A stretch of DNA of 64,000 nucleotides from Herbaspirillum sp. RTI4 (GTDB lineage: Bacteria; Pseudomonadota; Gammaproteobacteria; Burkholderiales; Burkholderiaceae_D), in the NCBI RefSeq assembly GCF_034313965.1, contig NZ_JAVIWQ010000002.1, positions 1,116,001-1,180,000 on the forward strand. The letters are read 5' to 3'. The notes beneath the pieces are model-generated. The model made no database searches, was not told where the DNA came from, and was given only the letters and a program-made list of their open reading frames with translations. Numbering within the stretch: position 1 is the first letter of the stretch; every line of letters begins with the position of its first letter. The position numbers and the translations under genes are program-made. Shown one piece after another: positions 27,375 through 36,800 of this stretch.

Positions 27375-28013
27375 ATGAATAAAATCGTTGTAGTCGATTA
27401 CGGCATGGGCAATCTGCGCTCGGTAGCGCAAGCCTTGCGCCATGTGGCGCCGGAAGCGGACGTGCGCATTTCCGGCAGCGTGGCGGATATTGAAGCGGCA
27501 GACCGGATTGTTTTGCCGGGACAGGGCGCGATGCCGGACTGCATGCGCAGTTTGCGCGAGTCGGGTGTGCAGGAGGCCGTGTTGGCCGCTGCGCGCAGCA
27601 AGCCTCTGTTTGGCGTGTGCGTGGGCGAGCAGATGCTGTTCGAGCAGAGCGAAGAGGGTGATACGCCTTGCCTCGGTTTATTGCCGGGCAAAGTGGTGCG
27701 TTTCGACCTGAGCGGTCGCTTGCAAGAGGATGGTTCGCGCTTCAAGGTGCCGCAAATGGGCTGGAACCGGGTCACGCAGCAGCGCGCTCACCCTTTGTGG
27801 GAGGGCATTGCTGACGATGCCTGGTTTTATTTCGTACACAGTTATTACGCCGTTCCTGCCGATCCTCTGCATAGCGTGGGAGCGACCGATTACGGCGATG
27901 TTTTCAGTTGCGCAGTCGCCCGCGACAATATTTTTGCGACGCAATTCCATCCTGAGAAAAGCGCGGCAGCGGGTTTGCAGTTGTATCGTAATTTCGTCAA
28001 CTGGAAGCCTTAA
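27375..28013 (+). CDS. hisH: Imidazole glycerol phosphate synthase glutaminase subunit HisH
   Basis: 212 residues, class I glutamine amidotransferase. Nucleophile C82 in [11 protein letters not shown]; catalytic His and Glu in the FHPEKS segment. Supplies ammonia to HisF. Weak ribosome site; 40 bp after hisB. Confidence 0.97.
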   Translation: MNKIVVVDYGMGNLRSVAQALRHVAPEADVRISGSVADIEAADRIVLPGQGAMPDCMRSLRESGVQEAVLAAARSKPLFGVCVGEQMLFEQSEEGDTPCLGLLPGKVVRFDLSGRLQEDGSRFKVPQMGWNRVTQQRAHPLWEGIADDAWFYFVHSYYAVPADPLHSVGATDYGDVFSCAVARDNIFATQFHPEKSAAAGLQLYRNFVNWKP

Positions 28014-28089
28014 TGCCTGTTGTTTGTTCTGCTGATTGGTTTCGCTGATCGGCTTCTGATTTTTAATTTTCATTTTTAACGACTCTGCC

Positions 28090-28917
28090 ATGTTGCTCAT
28101 ACCTGCTATTGATCTGAAAGACGGCCACTGCGTACGCCTGAAACAAGGTGATATGAATCAGTCCACCGTATTTTCCGAGAACCCCGCTGACATGGCGCTG
28201 CATTGGTTGCGACAGGGCGCGCGCCGCTTGCATCTGGTCGATCTGAACGGCGCTTTTGCGGGCAGGCCGAAAAATGAAGTCGCGGTCAAGGCCATCCTGA
28301 AGGCCGTCCGCGAATTTGCCTTGGAAAATGGCATCGATGAAATTCCAGTACAGCTGGGCGGCGGTATCCGCGACCTCGATACCATCGAACGCTATCTGGA
28401 TGACGGCCTGTCCTACATCATCATCGGTACCGCTGCAGTCAAGAATCCCGGATTCCTGCACGACGCCTGTGGCGCATTCCCGGGCAAGATCATCGTCGGC
28501 CTCGATGCCAAGGATGGCAAGGTCGCTACCGATGGCTGGAGCAAGCTCTCCGGCCACGAAGTGATCGACCTGGCCAAAAAATTTGAAAATTACGGCTGTG
28601 ACTCGATCATTTACACCGACATCGGCCGCGACGGCATGATGGGTGGCGTCAATATCGAAGCGACCGTAAAACTGGCGCAGAGCATGACGATACCGGTCAT
28701 TGCTTCCGGCGGCGTGCATTCGATCAAGGATGTCGAGGCCTTGTGCGCGGTGCAGGAAGAAGGTATTTCCGGCGTGATTTGCGGCCGTTCAATCTACGAA
28801 GGCACGCTGGATCTGAGTTCGGCCCAGTTGCGCGCCGACGATCTGAGTCCTCCGCCGTATGTGGATGACGAGGACGAAGAAGAAGGCGAAAACGAAGAAA
28901 AAGACACCCGCCCATGA
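28090..28917 (+). CDS. hisA: ProFAR isomerase HisA with acidic tail
   Basis: 275 residues, a (beta/alpha)8 barrel converting ProFAR to PRFAR. Catalytic Asp in the first strand ([14 protein letters not shown]) and in the fifth ([12 protein letters not shown]). The barrel ends near residue 250; beyond this is an extra tail of about 25 residues, mostly Asp/Glu ([15 protein letters not shown]), not seen in the usual 245-250 residue enzyme. It overlaps hisF by 4 bp. Confidence 0.97.
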   Translation: MLLIPAIDLKDGHCVRLKQGDMNQSTVFSENPADMALHWLRQGARRLHLVDLNGAFAGRPKNEVAVKAILKAVREFALENGIDEIPVQLGGGIRDLDTIERYLDDGLSYIIIGTAAVKNPGFLHDACGAFPGKIIVGLDAKDGKVATDGWSKLSGHEVIDLAKKFENYGCDSIIYTDIGRDGMMGGVNIEATVKLAQSMTIPVIASGGVHSIKDVEALCAVQEEGISGVICGRSIYEGTLDLSSAQLRADDLSPPPYVDDEDEEEGENEEKDTRP

Positions 28918-29678
28918 CACTGGCCAAACGCATCATTCCCTGTCTCGACGTGACGTCTGGTCGCGTGGTCAAGGGCGTCAATTTTCTGGAGCTGCGCGAT
29001 GCGGGCGATCCGGTAGAAATTGCGCGTCGTTACGATGAGCAGGGTGCCGATGAAATCACTTTCCTCGACATTACCGCTTCTTCTGATGGGCGCGACCTGA
29101 TACTCGACATTATCGAAGCGGTCGCCTCGCAGGTATTCATTCCCCTGACCGTGGGCGGTGGTGTCCGCACCGTCGAGGATGTGCGCCGCCTGCTCAATGC
29201 CGGTGCGGATAAGGTCGGGATCAATACCTCGGCAGTTACCAATCCGCAGCTGGTAGCCGATGCTGCAAGTAAATACGGTTCGCAATGCATCGTCGTCGCG
29301 ATTGACGCCAAGCGCAGCAGCGATGGTCGGTGGCAAGTGTTCACCCATGGCGGACGCAATGCCACCGGACTCGATGCCGTTGAGTGGGCGCAGAAAATGG
29401 CGTTGTTGGGCGCGGGTGAAATCCTGCTGACCAGCATGGATCGCGACGGTACCCGCAGCGGTTTCGATCTGGCGCTGACGCGCGCGGTATCGGATGCGGT
29501 CGAGATTCCGGTGATTGCCTCCGGCGGCGTGGGTGGCCTGCAAGACCTGGCCGACGGCATTAAGTTAGGCCATGCCGACGCGGTACTGGCCGCCAGCATT
29601 TTTCATTTCGGCCAACACACAGTGGGCGAGGCGAAGCAATTCATGAGCAATCAACATATTCCGATGAGGCTGGTATGA
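28914..29678 (+). CDS. hisF: Imidazole glycerol phosphate synthase cyclase subunit HisF
   Basis: 254 residues, (beta/alpha)8 barrel. Starts [22 protein letters not shown]; catalytic Asp residues in PCLDV and in [11 protein letters not shown]. Forms the synthase with HisH and feeds purine synthesis with AICAR. ATGA overlaps at both ends couple it to hisA and hisI. Confidence 0.98.
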   Translation: MTLAKRIIPCLDVTSGRVVKGVNFLELRDAGDPVEIARRYDEQGADEITFLDITASSDGRDLILDIIEAVASQVFIPLTVGGGVRTVEDVRRLLNAGADKVGINTSAVTNPQLVADAASKYGSQCIVVAIDAKRSSDGRWQVFTHGGRNATGLDAVEWAQKMALLGAGEILLTSMDRDGTRSGFDLALTRAVSDAVEIPVIASGGVGGLQDLADGIKLGHADAVLAASIFHFGQHTVGEAKQFMSNQHIPMRLV

Positions 29679-30127
29679 ACATCACAGCAAAGTGGTTAAA
29701 CAAAGTGAAGTGGGATGAAACCGGGCTGGTTCCGGTCATCGCGCAGGAAATCGGCAGCAACGACGTGTTGATGTTTGCCTGGATGAACCGCGAGGCGCTC
29801 GCCAAAACGGTGGAAAGCGGCGAGGCAGTGTACTGGAGCCGTTCGCGCAAGAAACTGTGGCACAAGGGCGAGGAGTCGGGGCATTTTCAAAAAGTGCATG
29901 AAATTCGTCTCGACTGCGACGAAGACGTGGTGCTGCTCAAAGTAACGCAGACCGGTGGCATTGCCTGCCATACCGGACGTCATTCCTGCTTTTTCCAGAA
30001 ACTGGAAGGCGATGCCGAGGACAGCGAATGGCATACCGTCGAGCCGGAAGCGGAAATCGTGCCGGAGCCTGAGGTAGCCGCCAAGCCGAAGCGTATCCGT
30101 AAGCCTGCCGTCAAGGCACCGGTATGA
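29675..30127 (+). CDS. hisI: Phosphoribosyl-AMP cyclohydrolase HisI with charged tail
   Basis: 150 residues, monofunctional cyclohydrolase. Metal-binding [11 protein letters not shown] and zinc Cys residues in CHTGRHSCF are present. The catalytic domain ends near residue 118; a tail of about 30 residues follows, first Glu/Pro-rich then basic ([13 protein letters not shown]). Opens the ring of PR-AMP to give ProFAR, the substrate of HisA. Confidence 0.97.
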   Translation: MNITAKWLNKVKWDETGLVPVIAQEIGSNDVLMFAWMNREALAKTVESGEAVYWSRSRKKLWHKGEESGHFQKVHEIRLDCDEDVVLLKVTQTGGIACHTGRHSCFFQKLEGDAEDSEWHTVEPEAEIVPEPEVAAKPKRIRKPAVKAPV

Positions 30128-30528
30128 GCAGCGGCATGAACGATAAGGCGAGCAATAACACAAGTGATACCTTGAACCGGCTGGCCGCGATCATCGAAGG
30201 GCGCAAGCCGGCTAATGGCGGCGATCCTGCGACTTCGTACGTAGCGCGCCTGTTTGCCAAGGGCGACGATGCCATCCTGAAAAAAATTGGTGAAGAAGCG
30301 ACTGAAACGGTGATGGCGGCGAAGGATGTGCGGGTGGACGGCGACTCGGCCAAGCTGCTCTATGAGTGTGCCGACCTGTGGTTTCATAGCTTGATCATGC
30401 TGGCGCAATTCGATTTAAAACCCGACGATGTGCTGGCCGAGCTGGCGCGACGGGAAGGTTTGTCCGGGCTGGAAGAAAAAGCCAACCGCAAGCTGGAGCA
30501 ACGCGAACAGGATGAGCGCCGAGATTGA
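30124..30528 (+). CDS. hisE: Phosphoribosyl-ATP pyrophosphatase HisE
   Basis: 134 residues; all-alpha NTP pyrophosphohydrolase with the [13 protein letters not shown] metal-binding helix. Hydrolyses PR-ATP to PR-AMP. About 20 polar residues precede the domain, and a nearer Met at residue 5 is possible. It overlaps hisI by 4 bp and is the last his gene. Confidence 0.96.
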   Translation: MSSGMNDKASNNTSDTLNRLAAIIEGRKPANGGDPATSYVARLFAKGDDAILKKIGEEATETVMAAKDVRVDGDSAKLLYECADLWFHSLIMLAQFDLKPDDVLAELARREGLSGLEEKANRKLEQREQDERRD

Positions 30529-30560
30529 CGTTGGGCTGACGCTGATAAGGGGAGAACGCA

Positions 30561-30950
30561 TTGGAACACTGTATTTTTTGCAAGATCATCGCCGGCAAGA
30601 TTCCGTCGAACAAGGTCTATGAAGATGAAGAGCTGCTGGTGTTTCACGACATCAACCCGGCTGCGAAGGTGCATCTGCTGATCGTGCCGAAAGAGCACAT
30701 CCCGACTTTGTCCGATTGCCAGGAGCATCATGCGCCGCTGTTAGGGCGGATGAGCCTGCTGGCAGCGAAGCTGGCCAAGGACGCCGGTTGCGACTACCGT
30801 TTGCCGGAAGACGGTGCGGAGGGTGTCGGTACTGGCGGTTATAAAACCTTGTTTAACACCGGGCCGGATGGCGGGCAAGAGGTGTACCATCTGCACATGC
30901 ATGTGATCGGCGGGCCTTTGTCGCGACGCACGCCGCCCGTCAAAACCTGA
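30561..30950 (+). CDS. HIT-family nucleotide hydrolase, HinT-like
   Basis: 129 residues. The start is TTG at 30561, supported by the strong ribosome site AAGGGGAG six bases upstream and by the conserved CIFCKIIAGKIP start. HIT motif HLHMHVIGG near the end. Purine nucleoside phosphoramidase activity is expected. The C-terminal part ends LSRRTPPVKT. This gene follows hisE in many betaproteobacteria. Confidence 0.93.
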   Translation: MEHCIFCKIIAGKIPSNKVYEDEELLVFHDINPAAKVHLLIVPKEHIPTLSDCQEHHAPLLGRMSLLAAKLAKDAGCDYRLPEDGAEGVGTGGYKTLFNTGPDGGQEVYHLHMHVIGGPLSRRTPPVKT

Positions 30951-31089
30951 TGTATCACGATCGGCAAGCAGTTGGCCGACGAGGGTGATACAAAATAATC
31001 CTTTCAAGAGCCTGTCTCCTGCTTCTGTGGGATAGGCTACCATTGGGCATCGAATAAATTTGGGCGGCAACGCCGGCAAGGAGATAAAA

Positions 31090-31323
31090 ATGGGTTCCTT
31101 TAGTATTTGGCATTGGTTGATCGTACTGGCCATCGTGATGGTTGTGTTCGGCACTAAAAAATTGGGCAACATCGGTGCCGACCTTGGTAAGGCTGTCAAG
31201 GGTTTCAAGGATGGCGTCAAGGGAGCCGAGGAAAAAGCTGCCGATGAACAATCTCACGCACAGCCGGCCGCGCAGTCGACGATTGACGTGCAGACTAAGG
31301 AAAAAGAAAAGTCCGCGCCCTGA
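31090..31323 (+). CDS. tatA: Twin-arginine translocase subunit TatA
   Basis: 77 residues from the ATG at 31090 (AGGAG ribosome site at 31078-31082). One membrane helix ([18 protein letters not shown]) followed by [10 protein letters not shown] hinge, amphipathic helix and a charged tail. Builds the Tat pore for folded proteins. Confidence 0.96.
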   Translation: MGSFSIWHWLIVLAIVMVVFGTKKLGNIGADLGKAVKGFKDGVKGAEEKAADEQSHAQPAAQSTIDVQTKEKEKSAP

Positions 31324-31435
31324 TTTCATGGCATCGGCATGCGCCGTTTGCCTTCTGGCATACCACCGCAATGTCTCCGCAACACACTCCTTTGTCTGGA
31401 ATTCATTTTGTTCTTAGCTTGTTCTTCTTCTCCTC

Positions 31436-31927
31436 ATGATTGATATCGGCCTATCCAAACTGGCGCTCATCGGCGTGGTTGCGCTGGTCGTGATTGGCCC
31501 GGAACGCCTGCCTAAGATGGCGCGGATGGCCGGTTCGCTTTTCGGTCGGGCGCAGCGTTATATTAATGACGTGAAAGCCGAAGTCAGCCGTGAAATGGAA
31601 CTGGATGAGCTGCGCAAGATGAAGCAGGACGTGCAGGATGCGGCCAGCAATGTTGAAAATAGCATCGCCGGCGGTATCGCTGATACGGAGCAGGCCTCGC
31701 ATACGGCCTGGAATGGCGAGCCTGACAGTTATAGCAGCCTTCCCCCTGATACCTTGCAAGGGCAGATTAAGGCCAAAAATTTTCGTCGCAAGAAGCTGGC
31801 GCGCAATTCCGCGCTCCCGGGCTGGTATAAAAATCAGAGCGGTTACAAGACCCGTGTCACGTCTGCCGCCGCCCGTGTGGCCCGGCATCGGCCTGCCGGT
31901 AAAACCTCGGCTTCGTTTTACGCATGA
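31436..31927 (+). CDS. tatB: Twin-arginine translocase subunit TatB
   Basis: 163 residues. N-terminal MIDIGLSKLALIGVVALVVIGPERLP is the TatB helix with the conserved Glu and GPERLP hinge; the long amphipathic helix follows. It recognises signal peptides with TatC. Overlaps tatC by 4 bp. Confidence 0.96.
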   Translation: MIDIGLSKLALIGVVALVVIGPERLPKMARMAGSLFGRAQRYINDVKAEVSREMELDELRKMKQDVQDAASNVENSIAGGIADTEQASHTAWNGEPDSYSSLPPDTLQGQIKAKNFRRKKLARNSALPGWYKNQSGYKTRVTSAAARVARHRPAGKTSASFYA

Positions 31928-32700
31928 GTACTGAATCACCATCCACCGGCATCGAAGAGACGTTCATTTCCCATCTGGTCGAGCTGCGCAGCCGCGTAGT
32001 CAAAGCTACTGCGCTTGTTCTGGTGGTGTTCCTTTGCATGATGCCGTGGGCGTCTACGATTTTTGATTTGCTGGCCCTGCCGATGATGGCAGCGCTGCCG
32101 CCGGGAAGCAAAATGATTGCCATCGGCGTCATCACGCCGTTCCTGATTCCGATCAAGGTGACGATGCTGCTGGCGTTCATGGTGTCTTTGCCTTGGGTGC
32201 TATTTCAGGCGTGGGGCTTTGTTGCTCCCGGCTTGTACGCACATGAAAAGAAGCTGATCGCTCCGCTGGTGATTTCTTCCTCGCTGCTGTTCTTGACCGG
32301 CGTTGCGTTCTGTTATTTTTTCGTCTTCCGTACGGTATTTCCCTTCATCAACAATTTTGCGCCTAAGAGTGTGTCGGTCGCGCCAGATATCGACAGCTAT
32401 GTCGATTTCGTGTTGACGATGTTTCTCGCCTTTGGCCTGACCTTCGAGGTGCCGATTGTCGTGATCGTGCTGGTGAGGATGGGGATTGTGTCGGTGGAAA
32501 AGCTCAAGCAAATTCGGCCTTACGCGGTCGTCGGTGCGTTTGTGATCGCCGCCGTCGTGACACCACCCGACATCATGAGCCAGCTGATGCTGGCTGTGCC
32601 TTTGTGCCTGCTGTATGAGGTGGGTTTGCTGGTCGCGCCGATCTTCGCCAAAGCAACTCAGGCGCCTGCAGAAACCGACGAAGCGTCGGATAAGGCCTGA
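31924..32700 (+). CDS. tatC: Twin-arginine translocase subunit TatC
   Basis: 258 residues, six membrane helices, N-terminal IEETFISHLVELRSRV motif and FGLTFEVPI in helix four, both essential in the family. Receptor for the RR motif. Likely clients in this window are PetA and possibly the beta-lactamase at 42366-43304. Confidence 0.97.
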   Translation: MSTESPSTGIEETFISHLVELRSRVVKATALVLVVFLCMMPWASTIFDLLALPMMAALPPGSKMIAIGVITPFLIPIKVTMLLAFMVSLPWVLFQAWGFVAPGLYAHEKKLIAPLVISSSLLFLTGVAFCYFFVFRTVFPFINNFAPKSVSVAPDIDSYVDFVLTMFLAFGLTFEVPIVVIVLVRMGIVSVEKLKQIRPYAVVGAFVIAAVVTPPDIMSQLMLAVPLCLLYEVGLLVAPIFAKATQAPAETDEASDKA

Positions 32701-32742
32701 TGACCCGATAGCATCACTCTGCTGTCGGGCCTCCATTGATCT

Positions 32743-33432
32743 TCATTCCTCTATAACGGCCGTCATGCTTTGACGCAGCCATGTCACCAAGGGGTAGGCA
32801 TCCTTGAAGGCGGTGAGCAACTCCTTGCTCAGACTGGCTGGCTGATTCCGTTTCAGATTGCCTTCTTTCCAGACGATAAAACTTCTCAGCTTGATGAATT
32901 CAATCATCGGCAGATCAGCGTCGAAGCCCTTGGGTGGTCGGACGAGCTTGTCGCCATCCTGGAGCGCGCCGTAGGTGTCGATCAGGGATTTGCTTTTCAG
33001 AACTTTGCCGAAGCCTTTGGCATCGTCGATCAGATGTTGCCGGATAGTTTTCAGTCGCTCTGGCGGAGGAGTGTATTCGCCGACGGCCAGCAGCAAACGG
33101 CCATCCGCATCGATGTGGAAGTAATAGGCCGGTCCGCCGCCCTGGCTGGGTTTTTTCAAACCGCTCGCGGTCAGCGAAGCAGAAAAATGGGTTTTGTAAG
33201 GACGTTTGTCGTGTCCGAAGCGCAGATCGCGATTGATGCGGAACAGCGCCCGTTTGGGATTGCAGGCGGCGATGGCCGGATCAAATTTGCTGATTTGGGC
33301 AATCAGATCGACTACCAGTTCAAGGAACTCGGCTCTGAGGATGTCATAACGCGGCTTGTTCATGACAAACCAGGCGCGGTTATTGTTTTCCGATAGTTCG
33401 GAGAGGAATTGCGTCAGGTCGCGTAGATGCAT
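32743..33432 (-). CDS. DUF2461 family protein
   Basis: 229 residues from the ATG at 33432; a longer frame adds an Arg-rich stub. No signal peptide. The family pattern FLSELSENNNRAWF at the N terminus, ALFRINRDLRFGHDKRPYKTHF in the middle and GPAYYFHIDADG are typical. Function is not established. Convergent with tatC. Confidence 0.85.
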   Translation of the reverse strand: MHLRDLTQFLSELSENNNRAWFVMNKPRYDILRAEFLELVVDLIAQISKFDPAIAACNPKRALFRINRDLRFGHDKRPYKTHFSASLTASGLKKPSQGGGPAYYFHIDADGRLLLAVGEYTPPPERLKTIRQHLIDDAKGFGKVLKSKSLIDTYGALQDGDKLVRPPKGFDADLPMIEFIKLRSFIVWKEGNLKRNQPASLSKELLTAFKDAYPLVTWLRQSMTAVIEE

Positions 33433-33510
33433 CGAGGGATTCCGTTCATTCCGGCGGTAGTGCGTGATTCGGGCGGATGCATCTCTGCATCCGCAAACCA
33501 CGATTTTGCC

Positions 33511-34683
33511 TTATTCCCCTTTGTCGCGCTTGACCGGTGGCCTTTTGCCGATCACGAGCTGCAGGCTGGTTTCCTGCGCTTTGCGCAAGATTTTCATCGG
33601 CACTTTGCTCGCGGGTTTCAACTGGGCAATCAGATTAAGCATTTCAGTCGTGTCGGCGACGGGTTTGTCATTGATGCTGATCAGAATGTCGCCCGGCTTC
33701 ATGCCTGCTTTGTCAGCCGGTCCGCCCTTGAGTACCCCGGCAATGATGGCACCGGTTTTTCTGTTCAGTCCGAAGCTTTCTGCCAGTTCAGGGGTGATGT
33801 CCTGGGGCTCGACGCCTATCCAGCCGCGCACCACCTGACCGCCTGTGATCAGCTGTTCCATTACCGTCTTGGCGGTCGATACCGGAATCGCAAATCCAAT
33901 GCCCATACTGCCGCCGCTGCGCGAATAGATCGCGGTATTGATGCCGAGCAGGTTGCCGTTGGAGTCGACCAGTGCGCCGCCGGAATTGCCGGGATTGATG
34001 GCCGCATCCGTTTGAATGAAATTTTCAAAGGCATTGATGCCCAGGTGATTGCGGCCCAGGGCCGAGATAATTCCCATGGTGATCGTTTGGCCGACGCCAA
34101 ATGGATTGCCGATGGCCAGCACGACGTCGCCGACATCCGCATCCGCAACATTGGCCAGCGTTGCAGCGGGAAGATTTGGCAGATCGATGCGGATCACCGC
34201 CAGATCGGTTTCAGGGTCGGTACCGACTACCTTGGCCGTGGCTTTGCGTCCGTCGGACAGCGCGACTTCGATTTCGTCAGCAGCTTCGACCACATGATTA
34301 TTGGTGAGAATGTAGCCTTGTGGACTGACGATGACACCCGATCCCAGACTGGATTGCTTCTCGTCTGTTTGCTCTTCTTGCTGGTCGCCAAAAAATTTTC
34401 GGAAGAATGGATCGTCCATGAAGGGACTTCTTTGCGTGCGTGCATCGGTCGTGGTGAAAATATTGACTACCGATGGCATCGCCTTTCGTGCCGCACTACG
34501 ATAGGATGCCGACAATGAAGAGGTCCCCGGGGCGATTTCCTGCATTTGCACGGTAGAGCTGACGGAGCGTACGCGTGAGCCTAAGGAGGCCGTAATCCAG
34601 TCCGGCTTCATGGTGAGTAAAATAAACCATACGGCCAGACCGACCGTGACGGTTTGCGCAAATAAGAGCCAGAAACGTCGCAT
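33511..34683 (-). CDS. DegS/AlgW-like periplasmic serine protease
   Basis: 390 residues. One N-terminal membrane anchor (residues 4-24), a trypsin-like domain with H130 (TNNHVV), D160 (DPETDLAVI) and S234 (NPGNSGG), and a single PDZ domain at about 280-375. One PDZ plus an anchor is the DegS/AlgW layout, rather than two-PDZ DegP. Such proteases cut anti-sigma factors in envelope stress; the partner here is unknown. Divergent from the Nif3 gene with 38 bp between the starts. Confidence 0.92.
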   Translation of the reverse strand: MRRFWLLFAQTVTVGLAVWFILLTMKPDWITASLGSRVRSVSSTVQMQEIAPGTSSLSASYRSAARKAMPSVVNIFTTTDARTQRSPFMDDPFFRKFFGDQQEEQTDEKQSSLGSGVIVSPQGYILTNNHVVEAADEIEVALSDGRKATAKVVGTDPETDLAVIRIDLPNLPAATLANVADADVGDVVLAIGNPFGVGQTITMGIISALGRNHLGINAFENFIQTDAAINPGNSGGALVDSNGNLLGINTAIYSRSGGSMGIGFAIPVSTAKTVMEQLITGGQVVRGWIGVEPQDITPELAESFGLNRKTGAIIAGVLKGGPADKAGMKPGDILISINDKPVADTTEMLNLIAQLKPASKVPMKILRKAQETSLQLVIGKRPPVKRDKGE

Positions 34684-34721
34684 AGAAAATAAAGTTTAAA
34701 AATGAGAAAGTGAGACAAAAA

Positions 34722-35489
34722 ATGCCGTATCCGTCTATATATACGGACGATTTGGTCAAATACCTAGCAATCTTGCTAAATGTTACTCAATATCGCGATT
34801 ATTGCCCAAACGGCCTGCAGGTGGAAGGACGCTCCGAAGTCGGGGTAATCGTCAGTGGAGTGACTGCCAGTCGCGCTCTGATAGAGGCTGCACTGGACTT
34901 GCGTGCGGATGCCATTCTGGTTCACCACGGTTATTTTTGGCGCGGTGAGGAGCCGAGTATTACCGGCATCAAACAGCAGCGACTGAAATTGCTGCTGCAG
35001 CATGATCTTAACCTGTTGGCCTACCACTTGCCTCTAGATGGGCATCCGCAGCTTGGCAATAACGCTCAATTGGCTGCGCGGCTGTCGTTGCAGGAGCAGG
35101 GACGGTTCGGTGAAAACGATCTGGGCTGGCTGGGTTTAGCGACTGAACCGGGGGTGACTACCGTTGGTCAGTTGACCGAGCTGATCAGTGTGCGTCTGGG
35201 ACGCGCCCCTTTGCTGATCGGGGATCCCGAGCAGCCTCTCGGGTCTGTGGCGTGGTGTACTGGTGGTGCGCAAGGCATGCTCGGCGCAGCGATTGGCGCC
35301 GGCGCCGGCGTTTATATCAGCGGAGAAATATCGGAGCCGACGGTGCATCTGGCGCGAGAAAGTGGCACGGCCTATATAGCGGCGGGTCACCATGCTACCG
35401 AGCGCTACGGGGTGCAGGCGCTGGGCGAGCATCTGGCGCAGCATTTTGGGATACAGCACCATTTTGTTGATATAGATAATCCCGTTTAA
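34722..35489 (+). CDS. Nif3-like dinuclear metal-binding protein
   Basis: 255 residues from the ATG at 34722; a GTG four codons earlier is less likely. Nif3/YbgI/DUF34 family: CPNGLQVEG near the start, metal site [17 protein letters not shown], and C-terminal GHHATERYG. Family members are metal-bound, with roles in cofactor chemistry (the GTP cyclohydrolase I type 2 annotation is not well founded). Confidence 0.93.
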   Translation: MPYPSIYTDDLVKYLAILLNVTQYRDYCPNGLQVEGRSEVGVIVSGVTASRALIEAALDLRADAILVHHGYFWRGEEPSITGIKQQRLKLLLQHDLNLLAYHLPLDGHPQLGNNAQLAARLSLQEQGRFGENDLGWLGLATEPGVTTVGQLTELISVRLGRAPLLIGDPEQPLGSVAWCTGGAQGMLGAAIGAGAGVYISGEISEPTVHLARESGTAYIAAGHHATERYGVQALGEHLAQHFGIQHHFVDIDNPV

Positions 35490-35515
35490 GGAGGGTAGCT
35501 TTCGAGGTGCGCTGC

Positions 35516-35956
35516 TTACGGCTGGGGTGTGCGCGCTTTCAGGCTGTCACGAATTTCGCGCAGAAGGGTAACATCGGCCGGTTCCACTGCGGTTGCCGCG
35601 ACGACCTCCTTGGGGGCAGCCAGATTGCGGGCGCGATTGATCATGCGCACCATTTGGAAAATGATGAAGGCCAGAATCAGAAAATTGATGAAAATGGTCA
35701 GGAAGTTGCCGTAGGCAAATACGGCGCCAGCCTTTTTAGCTTCGATTAGCGTCAGATGCATGTCCTGGCCGTTGAGCGGCAGATAATAATTAGCAAAATC
35801 GAGACCGCCGAAAATCTTGCCGACAATCGGCATGATGATATCTTGCACTAAAGATTCGACAATTTTGCCGAAAGCGCCGCCGATGATGACGCCAACCGCG
35901 AGGTCGACCACATTTCCCTTGACGGCGAAGGCTTTGAATTCCTGTGCGATGCTCAT
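35516..35956 (-). CDS. mscL: Large-conductance mechanosensitive channel MscL
   Basis: 146 residues. Starts [30 protein letters not shown], the channel-lining first helix with its conserved Gly/Ala pattern; second helix [19 protein letters not shown]; cytoplasmic C-terminal helix. Releases solutes on osmotic downshock. Divergent from petA. Confidence 0.97.
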   Translation of the reverse strand: MSIAQEFKAFAVKGNVVDLAVGVIIGGAFGKIVESLVQDIIMPIVGKIFGGLDFANYYLPLNGQDMHLTLIEAKKAGAVFAYGNFLTIFINFLILAFIIFQMVRMINRARNLAAPKEVVAATAVEPADVTLLREIRDSLKARTPQP

Positions 35957-36128
35957 ATTGCGCTCCTGGTGGGCTTGAATGCCGCGAAAATGGGGGAAGT
36001 CGGATAACCGGGCAAGAATGTAACAGTGTGCCGCTAAAAACGGAACGCAACGTGAGGAAAGTTCAATTTAAATTTCACAAATGACAAGGCGATAGTGTTA
36101 TTCGCTACAAAACAGGGCCGAGGTTAGC

Positions 36129-36134
36129 TATAAT
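36129..36134 (+). promoter_or_regulatory. Candidate -10 box of petABC
   Basis: TATAAT 55 bp before the petA start, in the 233-bp mscL-petA spacer. No clear -35 at 17 bp. Confidence 0.35.
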
Positions 36135-36189
36135 CTAAGGTTGCTAGAAGTTTCCTGCAGATTTCGTATTTTGACTGATTGGGGTTGGT

Positions 36190-36798
36190 ATGAGTAACGA
36201 AAAACAGGTCGACTCCGGTCGGCGCGGTTTGCTGGTAGCGACATGCGCGGCAGGCGGCGTGGCAGGACTGGCTACGGCAGGGGCATTTGTCTCTACCTTC
36301 CAACCTTCCGAACGTGCGAAAGCAGCCGGTGCGCCGGTCGAAGTAGATATTTCAACCCTGGCGCCGGGCGAAATGCGGACCGTCGAATGGCGCGGAAAAC
36401 CGGTGTGGATACTCAAGCGAACGCCTGAAATGGTGGAGTCGCTGAAGAAAACAGATCCTTTGCTGGCCGATCCCGAATCCAAACGCACGCAGTTTTCGAC
36501 AACGCCAGATTACGCGGCCAACGAATGGCGATCAATTAAAAAAGATGTCCTGGTGCTGGTCGGCATTTGCCCGCATCTGGGTTGCTCTCCTTCGTCCCGC
36601 TTTGCCACTGGCGCACAGCCATCGTTGCCAGACGACTGGGAAGGCGGTTTCCTTTGCCCTTGTCATGGTTCAACCTTCGATCTGGCCGGTCGCGTCTACA
36701 AGAACAAGCCGTCCCCGGATAACCTGCAGGTTCCCCGCCACATGTTCGAAGGCGATACCAAGCTCGTCATCGGCAAAGATGAGAAAGGTGAGGCGTAA
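36190..36798 (+). CDS. petA: Ubiquinol-cytochrome c reductase Rieske subunit PetA
   Basis: 202 residues. The N terminus has a twin-arginine pair at 11-12 (SGRRGLL) before the membrane helix, as in Rieske proteins exported by Tat. The [2Fe-2S] cluster ligands are C127/H129 (CPHLGC, residues 127-132) and C156/H159 (CPCHGS, 156-161). Takes electrons from ubiquinol in the bc1 complex. 2 bp before petB. Confidence 0.98.
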   Translation: MSNEKQVDSGRRGLLVATCAAGGVAGLATAGAFVSTFQPSERAKAAGAPVEVDISTLAPGEMRTVEWRGKPVWILKRTPEMVESLKKTDPLLADPESKRTQFSTTPDYAANEWRSIKKDVLVLVGICPHLGCSPSSRFATGAQPSLPDDWEGGFLCPCHGSTFDLAGRVYKNKPSPDNLQVPRHMFEGDTKLVIGKDEKGEA

Positions 36799-36800
36799 TC

